Part shown: positions 10,853-23,332 of the stretch, piece after piece | How the letters are laid out: each line of letters opens with the position of its first letter | Position numbering within the stretch: the stretch's first letter is position 1 | From: Hippasteria phrygiana | Lineage: Eukaryota; Echinodermata; Asteroidea; Valvatida; Goniasteridae | Length of the DNA: 64,000 nucleotides | Assembly: GCA_037893225.1 (NCBI GenBank) | Contig: JAZGUH010000552.1 | Location: 1 to 64,000, forward strand | Direction of reading: 5' to 3' | Notes under the pieces: generated by a model | Told to the model about the DNA's origin: nothing | Database searches by the model: none | What the model saw: only the letters and a program-made list of their open reading frames with translations | Translations under genes and position numbers: made by a program

Positions 10853-10925
10853 TAGCTCAGTTGGCAGAGCACCGGTACGGTATTCCAGAGGTGGCAGGTT
10901 CAAATCGCACTCCTGCAAGTTTTCA
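10853..10925 (+). repeat. tRNA-derived SINE head
   Basis: The segment has a polymerase III A-box-like stretch, TAGCTCAGTTGGCAGAGC, and a B-box-like stretch, GGTTCAAATCGC, spaced as in a tRNA. The stems do not pair well enough for a tRNA gene. A close relative is at 3219. It sits in an ANKAR intron, 200 bases from the donor side of the 11055-11256 exon. Confidence 0.65.
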
Positions 10926-11054
10926 CCTTGTCAGTTTCCCTTGTGGTTTGCTTGACAAAAATTAATTCCCAAAATTCAAGTAATGTCACGATGGACCATT
11001 TTTACAGGAATGGTATTTGATCAAATAGATTTCCTGATGTTAATGACTTCTTAC

Positions 11055-11256
11055 TTGTCCCAGGTCTCCAGTTCCATCTGGTCAATGAACTTGCGCACAA
11101 ACATCCTGACAATGGGGGCATGGTCATAGAAAGCAGCATGGTGAATGGCTGCCCACCCATCAGGATCAGCTAGGATCATACCAGCACGGTTAGACACCAG
11201 GCACAGGGCTGCATCCAGGGAGCCACAGCGAGCTGCCATGTGGAGTGGGGTTGTAC
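11055..11256 (-). CDS. ANKAR: ANKAR-like exon, ankyrin repeats
   Basis: A 202-nt exon after a strong acceptor (CTTTTGTCTTTCCGATAG) with donor CAA|GTAAGA. It starts with GT, completing a glycine codon. The protein reads TTPLHMAARCGSLDAALCLV, then DPDGWAAIHHAAFYDHAPIV, two canonical ankyrin repeats (TPLHxAA, AAIHHAA). It ends MELETWDK, with the K codon shared with the next exon. Confidence 0.9.
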
Positions 11257-13530
11257 CTATCGGAAAGACAAAAGGGTTATCAATCAATAAGAATCCCAGG
11301 ATGGGGGGTTTTTGAGACTGGACTGTTGCCAACCCAGTTAAACGTGTATCGACCTCCACATGCTGACGTCCTATTGTTTCCTCTTTTTGTTTGTGTAAGG
11401 AGGCTATTCATTATTGTTTTATTGTGATTATAAACTTATTGTTTTATTATGATCATAAACTTGCTCTTGAACGTCTTTGTTGATCCGCCTACTGTATAAA
11501 TTACATTTATCACCGTTCCTGCCTAAGTGTCCAATGTATTACATTTGCCGTTGCATTGACCAATCACCTAGAGTTTGCACATGGAAACTGACAAACTTGG
11601 CTTGATTTTGTACATGTAGTTCGTTCGTGGCTTCAAATTTGAAGTGGGGGACTTTATTATAAGGTTTGATTCTTTAAAAACACTTATTATATTTGTCAGT
11701 GCTACTGTAGTTTCAAATTGTCTTAGGTCCAGGTTTTTAATTTCGAACGTTAATGAATCACTCGACACGAACTGTACGTTATATTTTACAACTCCCCGAC
11801 CATGTGGGCTGCACGGCAGTGCCTGCCCGATTTTCACAGGTAAATGCATCGTATTTTTGACATGATTTTCATCTCTTTTATTTTACAAAATAATGCAATT
11901 GTTCTTCGCTGTAAACTCCCATATTTTGTCCGCGCATGATTATAGATTTGTATGATGATAGTTTTGGAGAAGATTGAAATGTTTAAATGGTGATTTTTGA
12001 GGGATTATTTAGGGAGCACTGTCACGAAATACACGAGGGTTTGTTGTGCAGCCCATATTTGTACCGATGGCATGTATAGCGTGACCATGTGCGGTACGCG
12101 TGTATGGACAGTACCGTCGAGAATATAAATCTGCGTGGATATTTATAAGATTTTGGTAGTACATTGTAATTCCATTGGATCCTAATAAGTGTTATATAAT
12201 TCAGTATGAAGTGGACTTGCATGTAATAGGTAATTCATATTTGTGAAATCTCCGTAGGTTTGAGATTGTGTTGTGCATTTAGGGACGGATTGAGTGCATG
12301 TCATGTGTGCGAGCGTGTGCAAGTGTTGGTTGGCCACCGGCCGGGGTTAACCTGTGTATTTGTGGTTTCATCCTTATTTGTACAACACAGTCGCCATGCC
12401 TGCGTAGCTTGCACATATTTTAAACACTGTTGTAGATTAAGTCACCACACGTTGATTTGGTTTATCTTCAGTCTTTTTATTTGAGAAATTGTAACCATGG
12501 CCCGATTTTAATGCATGTACTGTTAAATTATAAAATGGAACTAATGAGTGCCTGCCCGATTTTCACAGGCGGCCCCCTGGGCCTAGCAGTTGGCTGGCAA
12601 GTGGTTGGACTGAGAATAAAGTGAACCGGAGAATTTATACTTGGCTCCACATGCTGATCCTTGAACCTGCGTGCTTTTCCCCCTCCAACTCCAAGATTGA
12701 TGTGCCCGCCTCCAGCCCTAACTTCCCTTCTCCATCGGCCTAATCCCCCCACCTATCGACCCACGCCCCGCCCTCTCTACATTTGTACTAACTTTTTCGA
12801 AAGACTCCCATAGGTTTTGTACACGATTTCAATCACTGACGTATTCTGGGAATAGTGGACGATATTGTTCCCCTTGTTATACATCCACGTTTGCTTGGGA
12901 GAACAAACGCAGAGTAACTTTCCCAAAGGGTTTTCCACATTTATATTCAAAACACTCAGGCTCCATCTAATTCAAACCTTGAAAATCCTTTAAAAGAAAT
13001 ATAAATAGTCCAAATTCAACTACAGAGCAGCATTCTATCAAGACAAAATCTATCCAATTTGAAAATGTTGGTTGTTTAACAATTATGAGCCCCACCAGGG
13101 TAGTATCACACTTTCATGCCACTATTCAAAATCTGTAGTTTGAACACTGTTCACTCTTTTGGGAGATTTTGAGATGCTAGTGGCAGCAAATATACGGTCC
13201 TTTTTCATTGTTCTCACCAGTTACATGCATGCTCGGAAACTACGCACGCAGGCCCACAGGCTGGGGGGGTCAGGGGTTCAAATGATGTGCAATTCCATAA
13301 ATTAAATATGACAAAATGAAAGTGTAAAACACACATGCAGTGAACATGATGAGATTTAGAGACTTAAAAATGTCTCTTTTATTATCCCTGGATACAGTTC
13401 TTCAGATAATACTGTGAAATAATAAAATTATAGAAAAATGGTTACTGCAGGATGTCAATGTTTTATAAAAGGCAAGTTTTAAGAAATTTCTCTACAACTT
13501 TATTTCCTACTTTATGGTAATATACATCCT
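11257..13530. other. intronic stretch with a 23-bp direct repeat
   Basis: Intron of the ANKAR-like gene; no coding domain seen. A 23-base sequence containing GCCTGCCCGATTTTCACAGG occurs at 11818-11840 and again at 12547-12569 in the same orientation. The 0.7 kb between them has no recognisable gene. Confidence 0.45.
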
Positions 13531-13535
13531 GGACA

Positions 13536-13652
13536 TCAACATCCAGTGTTGTAGGTCTCAAGACCTGGTCTCGGTCTTGAGATGGTCTTGAGAGTTGGTG
13601 TTTAGAGTTTTTGATAGGCTGGGATAGTTATAAGTATAGGAGGGTTAACACC
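13536..13652. repeat. MITE fragment related to the copy at 56987
   Basis: Bases of about 13592-13652 match, in reverse orientation, the left end of the piggyBac-type MITE at 56987-57127 (shared GTTTAGAGTTTTTGATAGGC and TATAGGAGGGTTAA). It ends GGAGGG|TTAA as that family should. The left half, with its GGTCTCAAGACC and GGTCTTGAG repeats, differs and may be a second insertion. Confidence 0.5.
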
Positions 13653-14343
13653 TGGTTGTTGAAGCTTGAGAGTATTAAATTTCTTTCCGTTCTCCTTAAT
13701 CTTCTGTTTTCTCTAACTTAAATTTGATATTTTTTCCCCTGGAAATTACTTTTTTAGTGCTTTATATAAAAGGTAGATTCACTTTGCAAAGCACTGTTGG
13801 ATTAACCCTGTATTTTATATAAGACCTATTAAATGAAAGACCATCTGTCCCCTAATAAAATTTAGATCAATGCAGAATCTGCACATGCAATAATATGTAC
13901 AAACAAATTATGAAACATATCGGACAACATAATGACACTTCTTCTGCCCTCACTATGCGTTTGCGGACACAGCTATGCAGAGGTTAAACACTCTCCCAAA
14001 AGTAGCAAGTAGGCATTTAATGGAAGCGGTGTGAAACTGTAAACAAAAAAATACAGAACACATTTTGAGTCCTAGGAAATACAACAGTTGGAGCAATATA
14101 CTGCAGAAATTATCTAGAAAGTACTGAACCCCATATGTCTAATTTATGAAAACCATAAATGGACAAAGGATAACAGGAGAGAAAATACCTAATTTACTAT
14201 CAATGACCAATACATGTACAATAAATCCCGACAAGTGGGGTCTTTGACGGGCAACTGAGTGGCCCCATACAGTTTTGGCCGATGGGGCCCACATGGGTGT
14301 CAAATGGGCTAGCCCAAACCTGCCCAAAAGGGTCCTACAATAG

Positions 14344-14450
14344 TTACCAGGCATGTACATTGTGTGGTTGCCCATCCAAGTACTGCCTGCAATTAACGTT
14401 GCTTAACTTCAGTAATGCGCCACTTGCTCTTCCACTGTGCCAACCATTTT
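14344..14450 (-). repeat. 5S rRNA-like SINE or pseudogene
   Basis: On the minus strand GAAGTTAAGCAACGTT (plus 14395-14410) is followed about 12 bases later by AGTACTTGGATGGG (about 14371-14384) and then GCCTGGTAAC. These are the internal control-region blocks of animal 5S rRNA in the right order. The 5' part instead reads GGCACAGTGGAAGAGCA, which is not 5S. It is a 5S-derived SINE or fragment, not an rRNA gene. Confidence 0.55.
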
Positions 14451-14604
14451 TATTATTTTGAACAACAAGAGTGTTTGAATCCAGCTCCCTCCACACATTC
14501 GACCGGAGTGCATTGGAAAGGGCATAGATTCATAGTGTTTGTACAGCTTAGAATGGCCAGCTACGTACTCTTAACAATTTAGGGAAAATTGTGCAGTGAT
14601 GTTG

Positions 14605-14870
14605 CCAAGGATTTTCATTGGGGACACAAAAATTATGAGTGGGGGGTCCATGCATGGCAACGGCATTTTAAGTGAGGGCCCGGGGCACCAGCATTCGCAA
14701 CTAGCTGTGGCAAGGAGGGCACCAGCATTTTTAGTGGGGATACATGGGGGCACCAGAATGTTTTGTGAGAGCACAGGGAAACTAAATTTTTCAGTGGGGG
14801 AACTGAGGGAACTAACATTTTTCAGTGGGGGGCACAGGGGTGACTATAATTTCCAGTAAGGGCACACTAG
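14605..14870 (+). repeat. degenerate minisatellite, about 35-bp unit
   Basis: Roughly seven units of the form GGGCACCAGCATTTTTAGTG with a GGGGCACAGGG-like remainder follow each other with substitutions. No coding potential is claimed. Confidence 0.55.
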
Positions 14871-16784
14871 CGCCAGCAGCATGACGGAAATTATTTTAAT
14901 GTTGCGTCGATTGTGTACTTACGGGCTCCATTCCTATAGCTTGCGACATTAAACAAAGGTATGTCGTAGATACATGTAGAGGGCAGGGTTTTGATTTTTT
15001 GTGGGACGGAAATTTGGGGGTACAAAAAGAAAAAAGAAAGAAAAAAAAGGGCACTCTGAAAATATTGGGGGGGGGGGGGGGGGGTAAATACTCCCCTTAC
15101 CCCCTTACACCCCCCCCCCCCCCCCTGGCTACGCCTATGTAAAGATATTAAAAACGCTGGGTAAGTACAAAAAGCAAACACCAGAGGGCGCTAAACATAT
15201 TAACAGAGCGGGCGAAGCTGCCGGGGCAGAACAACACTTGATACATAGTACTGTATAAAAGTGATGGGTTCTGTGAAGAAAAATAAACGGCCTGGATCAT
15301 GATACAATGTGCATGTAATGTGGCATGCAAAGAATAACTAATAGTTTGTGCTTTCTTACCTCCACAGATTTCATTTGCTTGGTTAATGTTGGATAGAGTG
15401 GTTTCAGGATCAGAAAAATTAACTCATTAATTAAATGCATTAGTTTCCATGAAATGTATCCCCAAATTACAATTGAATGAAAAGAAACTATAAACTCTTT
15501 AAAGGTTTATTAAATGAATGCTAACAACCTGCATACATGTACATCACTGTTTGAAAGTTTTGTGTTTTCTATGCAAACTGTCTAAAGTATTGTAGTGAAA
15601 TGTCTAAAAACTCACTGAGTAAAAATTCAAATATCAAGTCATCTGTTGTTGGTTAATGTATAAGTTATTAGAATTACTACCATAATTTAAATTGTGAAAT
15701 GAAATTTTACTTTAGACGATACCTTCCTGACATATTGACTATTGAGCAAACTGGATATGATATACATGTGTATGTACATTGTAGCACCAGACGCGAAATC
15801 AGACATGAGTTAGAAAAAAAATTAATTGAGATTTGCATTCCATAAGCTTTGTAATGGTGAAAAAATACTGTTATACAATATCTTGGAACAAATACGTACA
15901 TGTAGTTTACACAATATTTTTGGGAAGTACGCCAGACTAAAATGTCAAATTGTACACATTGAATATCTCAACACAAAAGCAAACCTGATATTTAGAATTA
16001 AATGCGCTTTAAACTGCTGTATTTTGACAAAAAACGGGAATCATGATATTTTTGTGGACAATTTTCATGTAAATTTAAATTACTCAAAAATAGGTTATGC
16101 GACTTATGTCTGATTTCCCTAGTGGATGCCACATATAGTGTCTGCACTGTGCTCCTTGCATGTTATCAATGCATCAAGATTTATGGCAAACGTTTTAAAA
16201 AAAATTATGTGATACCGTTTTATTTGGAAAATAATTGAGTCTATTTCCCAAACTTCCAACACATGCATTAGTATTCCAACCATAAAGATTAAATTAATGT
16301 CACTGCAAGCAATTTAAAAGAATATGGTAACACTTTGTTCATAGAGGTGTACTTGTCTATTACTGTCATCATTCTTAAAGTGTTTTAAATGTGAATGTAC
16401 AGTAGATCTGTATCAGAAGAACATTAAAACAATGTACACAGCCGGAATCAATGGTCAAATATGTTTCTAGCCAAGAACGAGACTTCTTGTTTAATAGAAG
16501 TTGTGAGATGATTACGTTTCACATTAAGTATCATTTGAGTGCATCTTTGTTTAGTTTTCATTATGCTCTAAAAAGAATTATCATTGATGTCCTTATTTAA
16601 GGGTAAAGGGAATATGTCCGTATTCATATGGTTGCCACTGGACTGCATTAAATGTAGTGTTGTAGTAATTTTTTATATAAATTGCATTATCAATTCAACT
16701 TTTCATTATTTTGCAAGGAATTATATAAGCACACATCAAATTAAAACTCTAAAGTTTCTGTTAAACTGACACCAGTCCTCTTAC
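14871..16784. other. intronic stretch with G/C homopolymers
   Basis: Intron of the ANKAR-like gene. A G run at about 15067-15084 and a C run at about 15111-15125 are separated by 25 bases and could pair as a hairpin. The rest is AT-rich without a recognisable gene. Confidence 0.5.
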
Positions 16785-17007
16785 CATTTGGATTTGTTAG
16801 ATGATGCCTTCTGACATCAATGTCTTGCCTCTGTATGAGCAGTAGTTCAATGACAAGGTGTCTGTTGTGCATGGCAGCATGATGCATGCAGGTATAACCA
16901 TCCTCATCCTGTTTACTGAGACGAGAAGGGGGACATTTACGGGCTAGTGTCTGTAGGATAGAGACGAGGCCACGGACAGAGGACATTTTTAGACCAGACT
17001 GAAGACT
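16785..17007 (-). CDS. ANKAR: ANKAR-like exon, first ankyrin repeat
   Basis: A 223-nt exon after acceptor TTATCTATCTTACAG, ending at the strong donor ATG|GTAAGA. It begins in phase 0 after the preceding exon's KYK. The protein reads SLQSGLKMSSVRGLVSILQT, then KQDEDGYTCMHHAAMHNRHL and VIELLLIQRQ. The last part is an ankyrin repeat with the CMHHAA helix. It ends NPN with one base of a glycine codon that the next exon completes. Confidence 0.88.
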
Positions 17008-17664
17008 CTGTAAGATAGATAAGGTCATTTTGGCATTAATAATATACCTCGATGTATAATTTACATTTTCCAGAACTAAGCTCTGAATTTCACTTTGAAC
17101 AAAACGTCCGCTTCACTGAATTTTTTTCACATGTGAAAACCAGATTGAAATGTTGAGATATTGGTTTAAAGTTGACAGGTATCAGATTTTATTCATTCCT
17201 TATGGGGAAATTATTTGTTTCGGTTGGTCGCAAGTTTTTCCTACATGTACCCAAGGTATGAGGGTACCCTTCCCCATGAGCAACTACTTTTTCAGTGGAG
17301 CGTCCGATCTTTCCCTTCTACGATCTTTGCTCATAGCCAAGAATGAGTGTGGGAACTCAAGTTGTTCCTGGCGTAAAACAGACAGGTACATGTAGGTCGT
17401 TATGACAACGAGATTACTCCACCAATAAGCTGATACTCTAGAGGACTGCCCAAACATGTGGATTAGATCAATTCTACAGGGCATGCATATCCATAGTAAA
17501 AGTATCTCCTAGACAACCTCGTGACGGACGTAGGCACATAACAATAATAAAACTAGAGGTTTTTCGTCAATATGACGAAAAAAGCTGCTCCTCAAGGGTG
17601 TTTATGATGTGCATCGTATAAATCTATATATACTAGCACACATACAAGTAAATATGGCTCAGGT

Positions 17665-18478
17665 GAAAGTGTGGCCACATCGCGATATTTAACCCAATCG
17701 GAGCTGTATGTCTGTAGATTTAGGCCTTAGAAAAATCTGAGTTTAATATGACGTCATATGATACGTGATGACGTCATCATTTCGTCAGTTCAATTTCCAT
17801 CTATCACACATGATGGTCTGAGCACATACCGAGATTCAGCTTAATCGGACCTGTAGTTCTAAAGATGTAGGCCTTAGAAAAATGCACCTTAAATGTGACG
17901 TCGTATGGCACGGGATGACGTCATCATTACGTCAGTTCAATTTTCATCTATCACACATGATAGTCTAGGCGCATCCCGAAATTCAATCCAATCGGTATAG
18001 TTCTGTAGATGTGGGCTTACGAAAATTGCACCTTTAATGTGACGTCATATGGCACGTACTGATGTCATTACGTCAGTTTAATTTTCCTGTGTAACACATG
18101 ATGGTCTGGGCACATCCCGAGATTTAACCCAATCGGACCTGTAGTTCTAAAGATTTAGGCCTTAGAAAATTGCACCTTTAATGTGACGTCATATGGCACG
18201 CGCTGATGTCATTACGTAAGTTTAATTTTCCTGTGTAACACATGATGGTCTGGGCAGATCCCGAGATTTAACCCAATCGGACCTGTAGTTCTAAAGATTT
18301 AGGCCTTAAAAAAAATGCACCTTTAATGTGATGTCATATATCACGTGATGACATCATAATTTCGTCAGTTTAGTTTGCATCTATCACACATCATGGTCTT
18401 AGCACATACCGAAATTCAGCCCAATCGGACTTGCAATTCTGTAGATGTAGGCCTTAAAAAATGCACCATTAATCACGT
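17665..18478 (+). repeat. satellite array, about 145-bp unit, with TGACGTCA words
   Basis: Between five and six tandem units with a period near 145 bases. Each has CCCAATCGGACCTGTAG, TAGGCCTTAGAAAA, a TGACGTCATATGGCAC-type block, CGTCAGTTTAATTTTC and CACACATGATGGTCTG. The first (17749) and third to fifth units vary by point changes. The TGACGTCA palindrome is the consensus cAMP-response element. The array sits in the ANKAR intron 17008-21075. Confidence 0.8.
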
Positions 18479-19029
18479 TGGAATTGTCTGAAATCATAGT
18501 CACGAGATGGCGCTATACACATTTCCAGCTCAGACACTTTAGCAGAATATTATCTAAATTCCACCTCATTCTTGGAAATTCTGCAACCGCTAAGGTTGTC
18601 TGCTGCCCTCAACACATTGGTAGATATGCCCTAACGTGCGGGATGAATTAGACTACTTCCCGCACCATACGTTATATCCTAATCCTGTATTAGAAGTCCG
18701 AAGGACAAAGGAAGGACCGATAACGAGTCTAAATCAGTCTGCACATAAATTCACAACGCGCTACAAAATACCCACGGTTACTGCCTTCCCAGAATTCTTG
18801 TTATCTTATTGCTTTTCGCTAAATTTTGAAATGGGCCTTATTTCACACTGAAATGAGCCACGATCATTTCCGCTTGCAGTAAGGTCGACCAAAATACAAT
18901 GTATGAATTGTCTTATGCTTGCTGTCATAGGAGGTTGCTAAACACGCAAAATCGTGCTTTAAGTTAATGGCCTCTAGATCTATTTGCAGTTTCGGAGATC
19001 AATACTTCATTATTGTATTTTTGTAATAT

Positions 19030-19935
19030 ATGTATATTTGGAGATACGCATCTGTGAGATCTAGAGATGCCACTCACGCTAGTGTTGGCAGAGAATCCAC
19101 AGTAACCCTGAGCGTTTCCACCCTGAAAGGCCTGTGTTTGACAAACTGGTTGAGTGGTTTCAGATTAAGAATCGGTCGCAACTTGCCTGTCCCTTTCTTT
19201 GGAGAACTTAGAAAGAAGAAAGAAAGAAATCCGTTTAGCTGATCTGTCAGAAAAACGTCGGACAGCTCTCTTCCCGACTAGGGAGGAGATCTCCGTTTCC
19301 AGAGCCAGACGTTTGTCTAGGTTCACCGGAACCGGCGTTTCGTGAATGTAGGTATCCGACGGAGGGGTGTTTGTGAACCCTAACCGGTAACCGTGGTTGA
19401 CCGTAGCAAGCACCCTCTGCCCAGGACCCTACAACATTTTTGAGGCGGCCCCCGACGGGTCCCATGGTGGGGGCCAACCCTAAGGGGAAAGTGTCACCGG
19501 CACCACCCCCAGAGTATCGGGCAGGTGGAATCCCACCACCGCGACCCCGACCACTGGTCCAGAAGGTCTGGCGCTGATGTTGGGGGTAGTGATGCGGAGC
19601 CGTCGCCGCTGCCCCGGATGAAGCCCTGGCTGTCTTACGACAAAAGGGCTTGAAGGGTTTCTGAAGAGCGGGGCGTAAAAGAGGTTGCACCTCTGGACGC
19701 CTTTGCCTTTGCAGGTTTTGTCTTGGCGGAAGCTGTTGGCTTCCTCAAGCTCAGTTTGGCTGCAGTGTCGCTACGTCTGGCTTCAGTCTCCATGATCTCC
19801 TGGAATTTGCCGCCAAACAGATAATTCCCAAGAAGGGAAAGATCTTCCAGCTTTGTCTTCGTCTCCTCATAAGGAATGTAAAGGGCCTCCAGAACGTTAG
19901 TCCTGCGGGACCTGGCAGAGAAGTGTCCTCAACCT
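19030..19935 (-). pseudogene. DIRS gag C-terminus and RT N-terminal half
   Basis: Minus-strand frames read, in order, RTNVLEALYIPYEETKTKLE and FGGKFQEIMETEARRSDTAA (gag C-terminus), a linker with GRGRGGGI, then PVGGRLKNVVGSW, WVLATVNHGYRLGF, RLALETEISSLVGKRAV and, in another frame, RPILNLKPLNQFVKHRPFRV. These are the first RT blocks of DIRS elements. Several frameshifts (near 19415 and 19195) are present, and the copy stops before the catalytic D-D motif. It is a fragment inside the ANKAR intron, in the same orientation as the gene. Confidence 0.8.
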
Positions 19936-19939
19936 GTCA

Positions 19940-21070
19940 AAATCCAAAACTGTGCAGTACTATGCCACATTCTTTGGACTTGGACAAACTGGGGAATCGT
20001 ATACGTAGCTCCATGTATAGTAATGGTGCCAATGTGCTACAGTTCTGAACACAACCTGCTGTTGTAGTTTGTAAGGCTTGGGGTAGTCATGGTTTATGTT
20101 ACTTGATATTTTTGTCTAGTTTTTTAATAGTTTTTGAATACTGAATTGCGTTTTGTGGATCATGGGTACTATAGGAACCTGAAAAATCCTTGTTCATGGG
20201 TGTAAGGGTGCGTAGGAAGATTTAGACAAATTTTGAGACACATCAATATTTTGAAAGTTAACAAAAATAGAAAGAATTGATGTAAAAAAATTAAATCTGA
20301 TGTTTAATTTTGTTTTATAAAAATAATGTCCAACCCTGGTAAAAACACAGCAATACTTCTATTATTATCCTTACTGCCTACTGTGGACCAGTTTCAGTGT
20401 TGCAACTAGCCCTTTTCTGAGACTTTCTTGCAAGATGATTGGAGGTGGAAAAGTGGGGTCAGTCGTCTCAACAGACAATTTAGTACAGTGTTTACTTAAG
20501 AAACAGCACCGAATCTTAAGTCATACATGTATATGGCCATATGTAGGTAACGAAGGTGATTATTTTGTAATAGAAATATGATTTTGAGATGACTTTGTAA
20601 ACATTCAAACAGAGCTTGTCACTGATTTTAAAGTCAATCCAAAAATGCACTACTCTGAAAATTTTACTTATTCTATCCAGCTGTTAATAATGGGGTGCTG
20701 GCCATACAGGCTTGTGCAGCCAAGCATAACACACACAATAGGCAAATAATGGATTGAATACATGCAAGAATGATGAGCATATAGACGACAGCCGACCAGG
20801 TGGTCTTTTTCAAACCGCAAAGCGTCTGCATTCAATGGGTTAAAGAAGACCCAACAGCTTTTTTTAATCTTTAACATCCAATAATAAACATGGCATTTCT
20901 TTCATGTAAAACTTAAATTTTAGTACTAGTCTTAATTTACAACTGAATGCACTGGAATAATAAATGGAATGTCTTGCTCACCCTGTATAACAACCATCAC
21001 GGATTATTTTAAACCTGTGAATTACCAATAAAGTGCTAAAAGCCACCACCCAAAGTTGGTGCTCAATTAA
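19940..21070. other. intronic stretch, no gene seen
   Basis: Intron of the ANKAR-like gene. No domain or repeat is recognised apart from scattered TACATGTA words. Confidence 0.45.
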
Positions 21071-21075
21071 CAAAC

Positions 21076-21259
21076 CTTATATTTGATGGCTTGGTGGTAG
21101 CCATATTTTCTCTTCCATTGCTCATGCATCTGTATATCAGTCAGTGGGAGACGCTTGGGTTTGAGTTCTGTAATCTTATCGTAGAAGGCATGGGTCCACA
21201 AAGGCTGGGGTGGAGAAACTGGGTAGTAGGTCTCAAAATCCATGGACAAAACATAGTAC
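21076..21259 (-). CDS. ANKAR: ANKAR-like exon, pre-ankyrin linker
   Basis: A 184-nt exon after acceptor CTTACGTCCACAG, ending at donor AAG|GTTTGT. It starts with G, which joins the AG left by the exon at 23333 to make an arginine codon. The protein reads YYVLSMDFETYYPVSPPQPL, then WTHAFYDKITELKPKRLPLT and ends HQAIKYK in phase 0. No named domain. The phase match on both sides is exact. Confidence 0.82.
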
Positions 21260-21645
21260 CTGTGGACGTAAGCAAAAATACAAGCACTACTGTAGTCCTG
21301 GTGCTGATTCTATAGACTGTAAACTAATGATTTCAAAATACTACCCCTCTCAGAAAGTGTCTATTCTATGCATGGATTTTCAAAACTGTACAAAATTGCC
21401 ATGTGGCAAGCAGCAACATTCTACTCATGTAGGATCTGTTACCCTGGCATGCTCCAACAATATACAACTGCTATAGTCAGATTTCACTGTCAATACAAAT
21501 AGCTCTTTGCAGATAATTACGTTTGTGAAAATGTTACAAACGTGGAACTTTCTCTTTTTACTGAGAATGCTTGTTTGGAAAGACCATGATCGAAATGGCA
21601 TGTAGCTACAGGGGGAAATTGCGCCCCCATGTCTTAAGTGGTTTT

Positions 21646-21830
21646 TTTAGCCGCGACTCATCGCAGACGGAGGGCTCTATAAACGCTTAGCGTTGTTGTT
21701 CTTCTTCTTGTGCCAAATTCGTTTTCGCAACACGGCTCAAAAGAAGAGGGCGCTACAGCATTTACTATGCTTTACTGATTCATAGGTGGACGCCGCGGCT
21801 CCCGCACGAATTCGTGTTTGTTTAAGAATT
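21646..21830 (+). repeat. dispersed repeat, copy 1 (see 57658)
   Basis: About 175 bases closely match 57658-57835 in the same orientation: TATAAACGCTTAGCGTTGTT, TGTGCCAAATTCGTTTTCG, AGAAGAGGGCGCTACA and TACTGATTCATAGGTGGACG. No coding potential. It behaves as a short interspersed element of unknown class. Confidence 0.7.
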
Positions 21831-22358
21831 TAATATGAAACCCCATCATCTGTTATGCTGATGTATACATTCAGTATGGAGATATGTGTAAAGGCTATCA
21901 AATGGGCCACCATTCAAAATTAGAATTACCGCGCCTCCCCCCCCCCTCCCTTTTATTTATGTTACCAGACCCCCCCCAAAAAAAAAAATTACCCACTTTG
22001 TTATGTAAGTTTGGTCCTGAAAATCCGGATAAAAAAATTCAGCCATTATCTCCCCCGAACTGAATACGCCACTTTTCAATGTATGTTCCAAATTGCAATG
22101 GAGTGTTTTCAGTGAGAATATAAAAGCAATGTCAAATATTTTCACAAATAGAAAACTAGACATTCTGAGACTGTTCCTAGTGTAACAGCCTACACCTTCC
22201 TGACTGACAAAGGAAGTGTTTTAAACTAAACACTCCCATCATTTTTAGCTTAAAAAGATTCCTTACCTCAAGATATACCAATGCTGACTTACATGTACTT
22301 AACACACAAGTGTACTTTATTAATCCACACAGCCTGGGATATTCTGGTGTGAAGGATC

Positions 22359-22606
22359 TGGGGCCAATTTTATAGAGCTGCTAAGCCTAAAAATTTGCTT
22401 ATCATGAAAAGTTTTCCTCAGTAAAAACAGGATTACCAACCAAATTTACATGTGATATATATCGTTTGTGACTGGTATTTCACGTATTGTTTGCTTAGCA
22501 TGGAAATCTCATGGAGTTTTGAAAGGTAACCTGTTTTTATTAAACAAGACTTTTTGGTGCTCAGCAAATTTTTGTGCTTAAGCAGCTCCGTGAAATTGGC
22601 CCCTGA
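22359..22606. mobile_element. MITE with about 28-bp inverted ends
   Basis: The left end GGGGCCAATTTTATAGAGCT and the reverse complement of the right end (GGGGCCAATTTCACGGAGCT) match, followed by GCTTAAGC-like continuation and AAAATTTGCT on both arms. The 250-bp interior is non-coding. No target-site duplication is obvious, so the superfamily is not assigned. Confidence 0.65.
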
Positions 22607-23023
22607 TGGTGTGAGTAAAACGCTAGGAATATCCTGGGTACGCAGCGAAAAAAGGTAAACGGTAAGTAGCTGGGATAATAATTATACTTTTTAAGACAGG
22701 ATTATTTCTCACAAGTATTCTGTTGACTCTGTCACAAAGAGTCTATTACTGCCACTATTCAAGTACAAGTAAAGGTATGAGTGCACAAGTAAAAAAAAAA
22801 ATACAGCCTGTAGTTTGACCATGATGACTTAAGTTTATGCCCAAGTATTATTGATTCAATAAGATCATGGGGCATATGTCAATGATTGGATTGGATTATG
22901 TAGACTCGGATTCAGACTGCACATTCGTGATTTACGACTGAAAACTTGGCCGATTTGTTTCAGTATGTAATCATTAAGAATGCCATTGTCATCACCAATA
23001 AGTCCCCAACTGTAACGTACTTA

Positions 23024-23264
23024 CATGCGTATGGAAACATTTTTTTTATCTTGACTAACACAAACAAGGACAGAGACAGTCAGCCAATTTGAACCAACTT
23101 CAACTTTAGTATTTGTGTCATTTTGTAAGAGTAGACCCATGTCCACACGCTTGACTTCCAAAATTGTTTTGGTGAAATGACATCGGAAACCATCTGCCCC
23201 GGCTCTCTGTGACTTGACATCTTCTGTGCTATTGTCATCCATTACGACTATATCAAACCCATGC
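23024..23264 (-). other. possible extra exon, unproven
   Basis: An open minus-strand frame with a candidate acceptor (ACCCTTAG before 23264) and a good donor (CAT|GTAAGT) reads HGFDIVVMDDNSTEDVKSQR and later NWLTVSVLVCVSQDKKNV. Its phase fits neither the exon before it (ends phase 2) nor a simple cassette, whereas the exons at 23333 and 21259 join perfectly without it. It may be chance, a repeat fragment or part of an alternative transcript. Confidence 0.2.
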
Positions 23265-23332
23265 TAAGGGTATTTGGGCTAAGCTTGGAATGTACAGAAA
23301 ACAATCTCAATGAGCTGCAACAGGCAGTTTAC

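Noticed and set aside
10853..10925. Functional tRNA gene
   Set aside because: A and B boxes are present but the acceptor and anticodon stems do not pair; a SINE head fits better. The same applies to 3219 and 45571.
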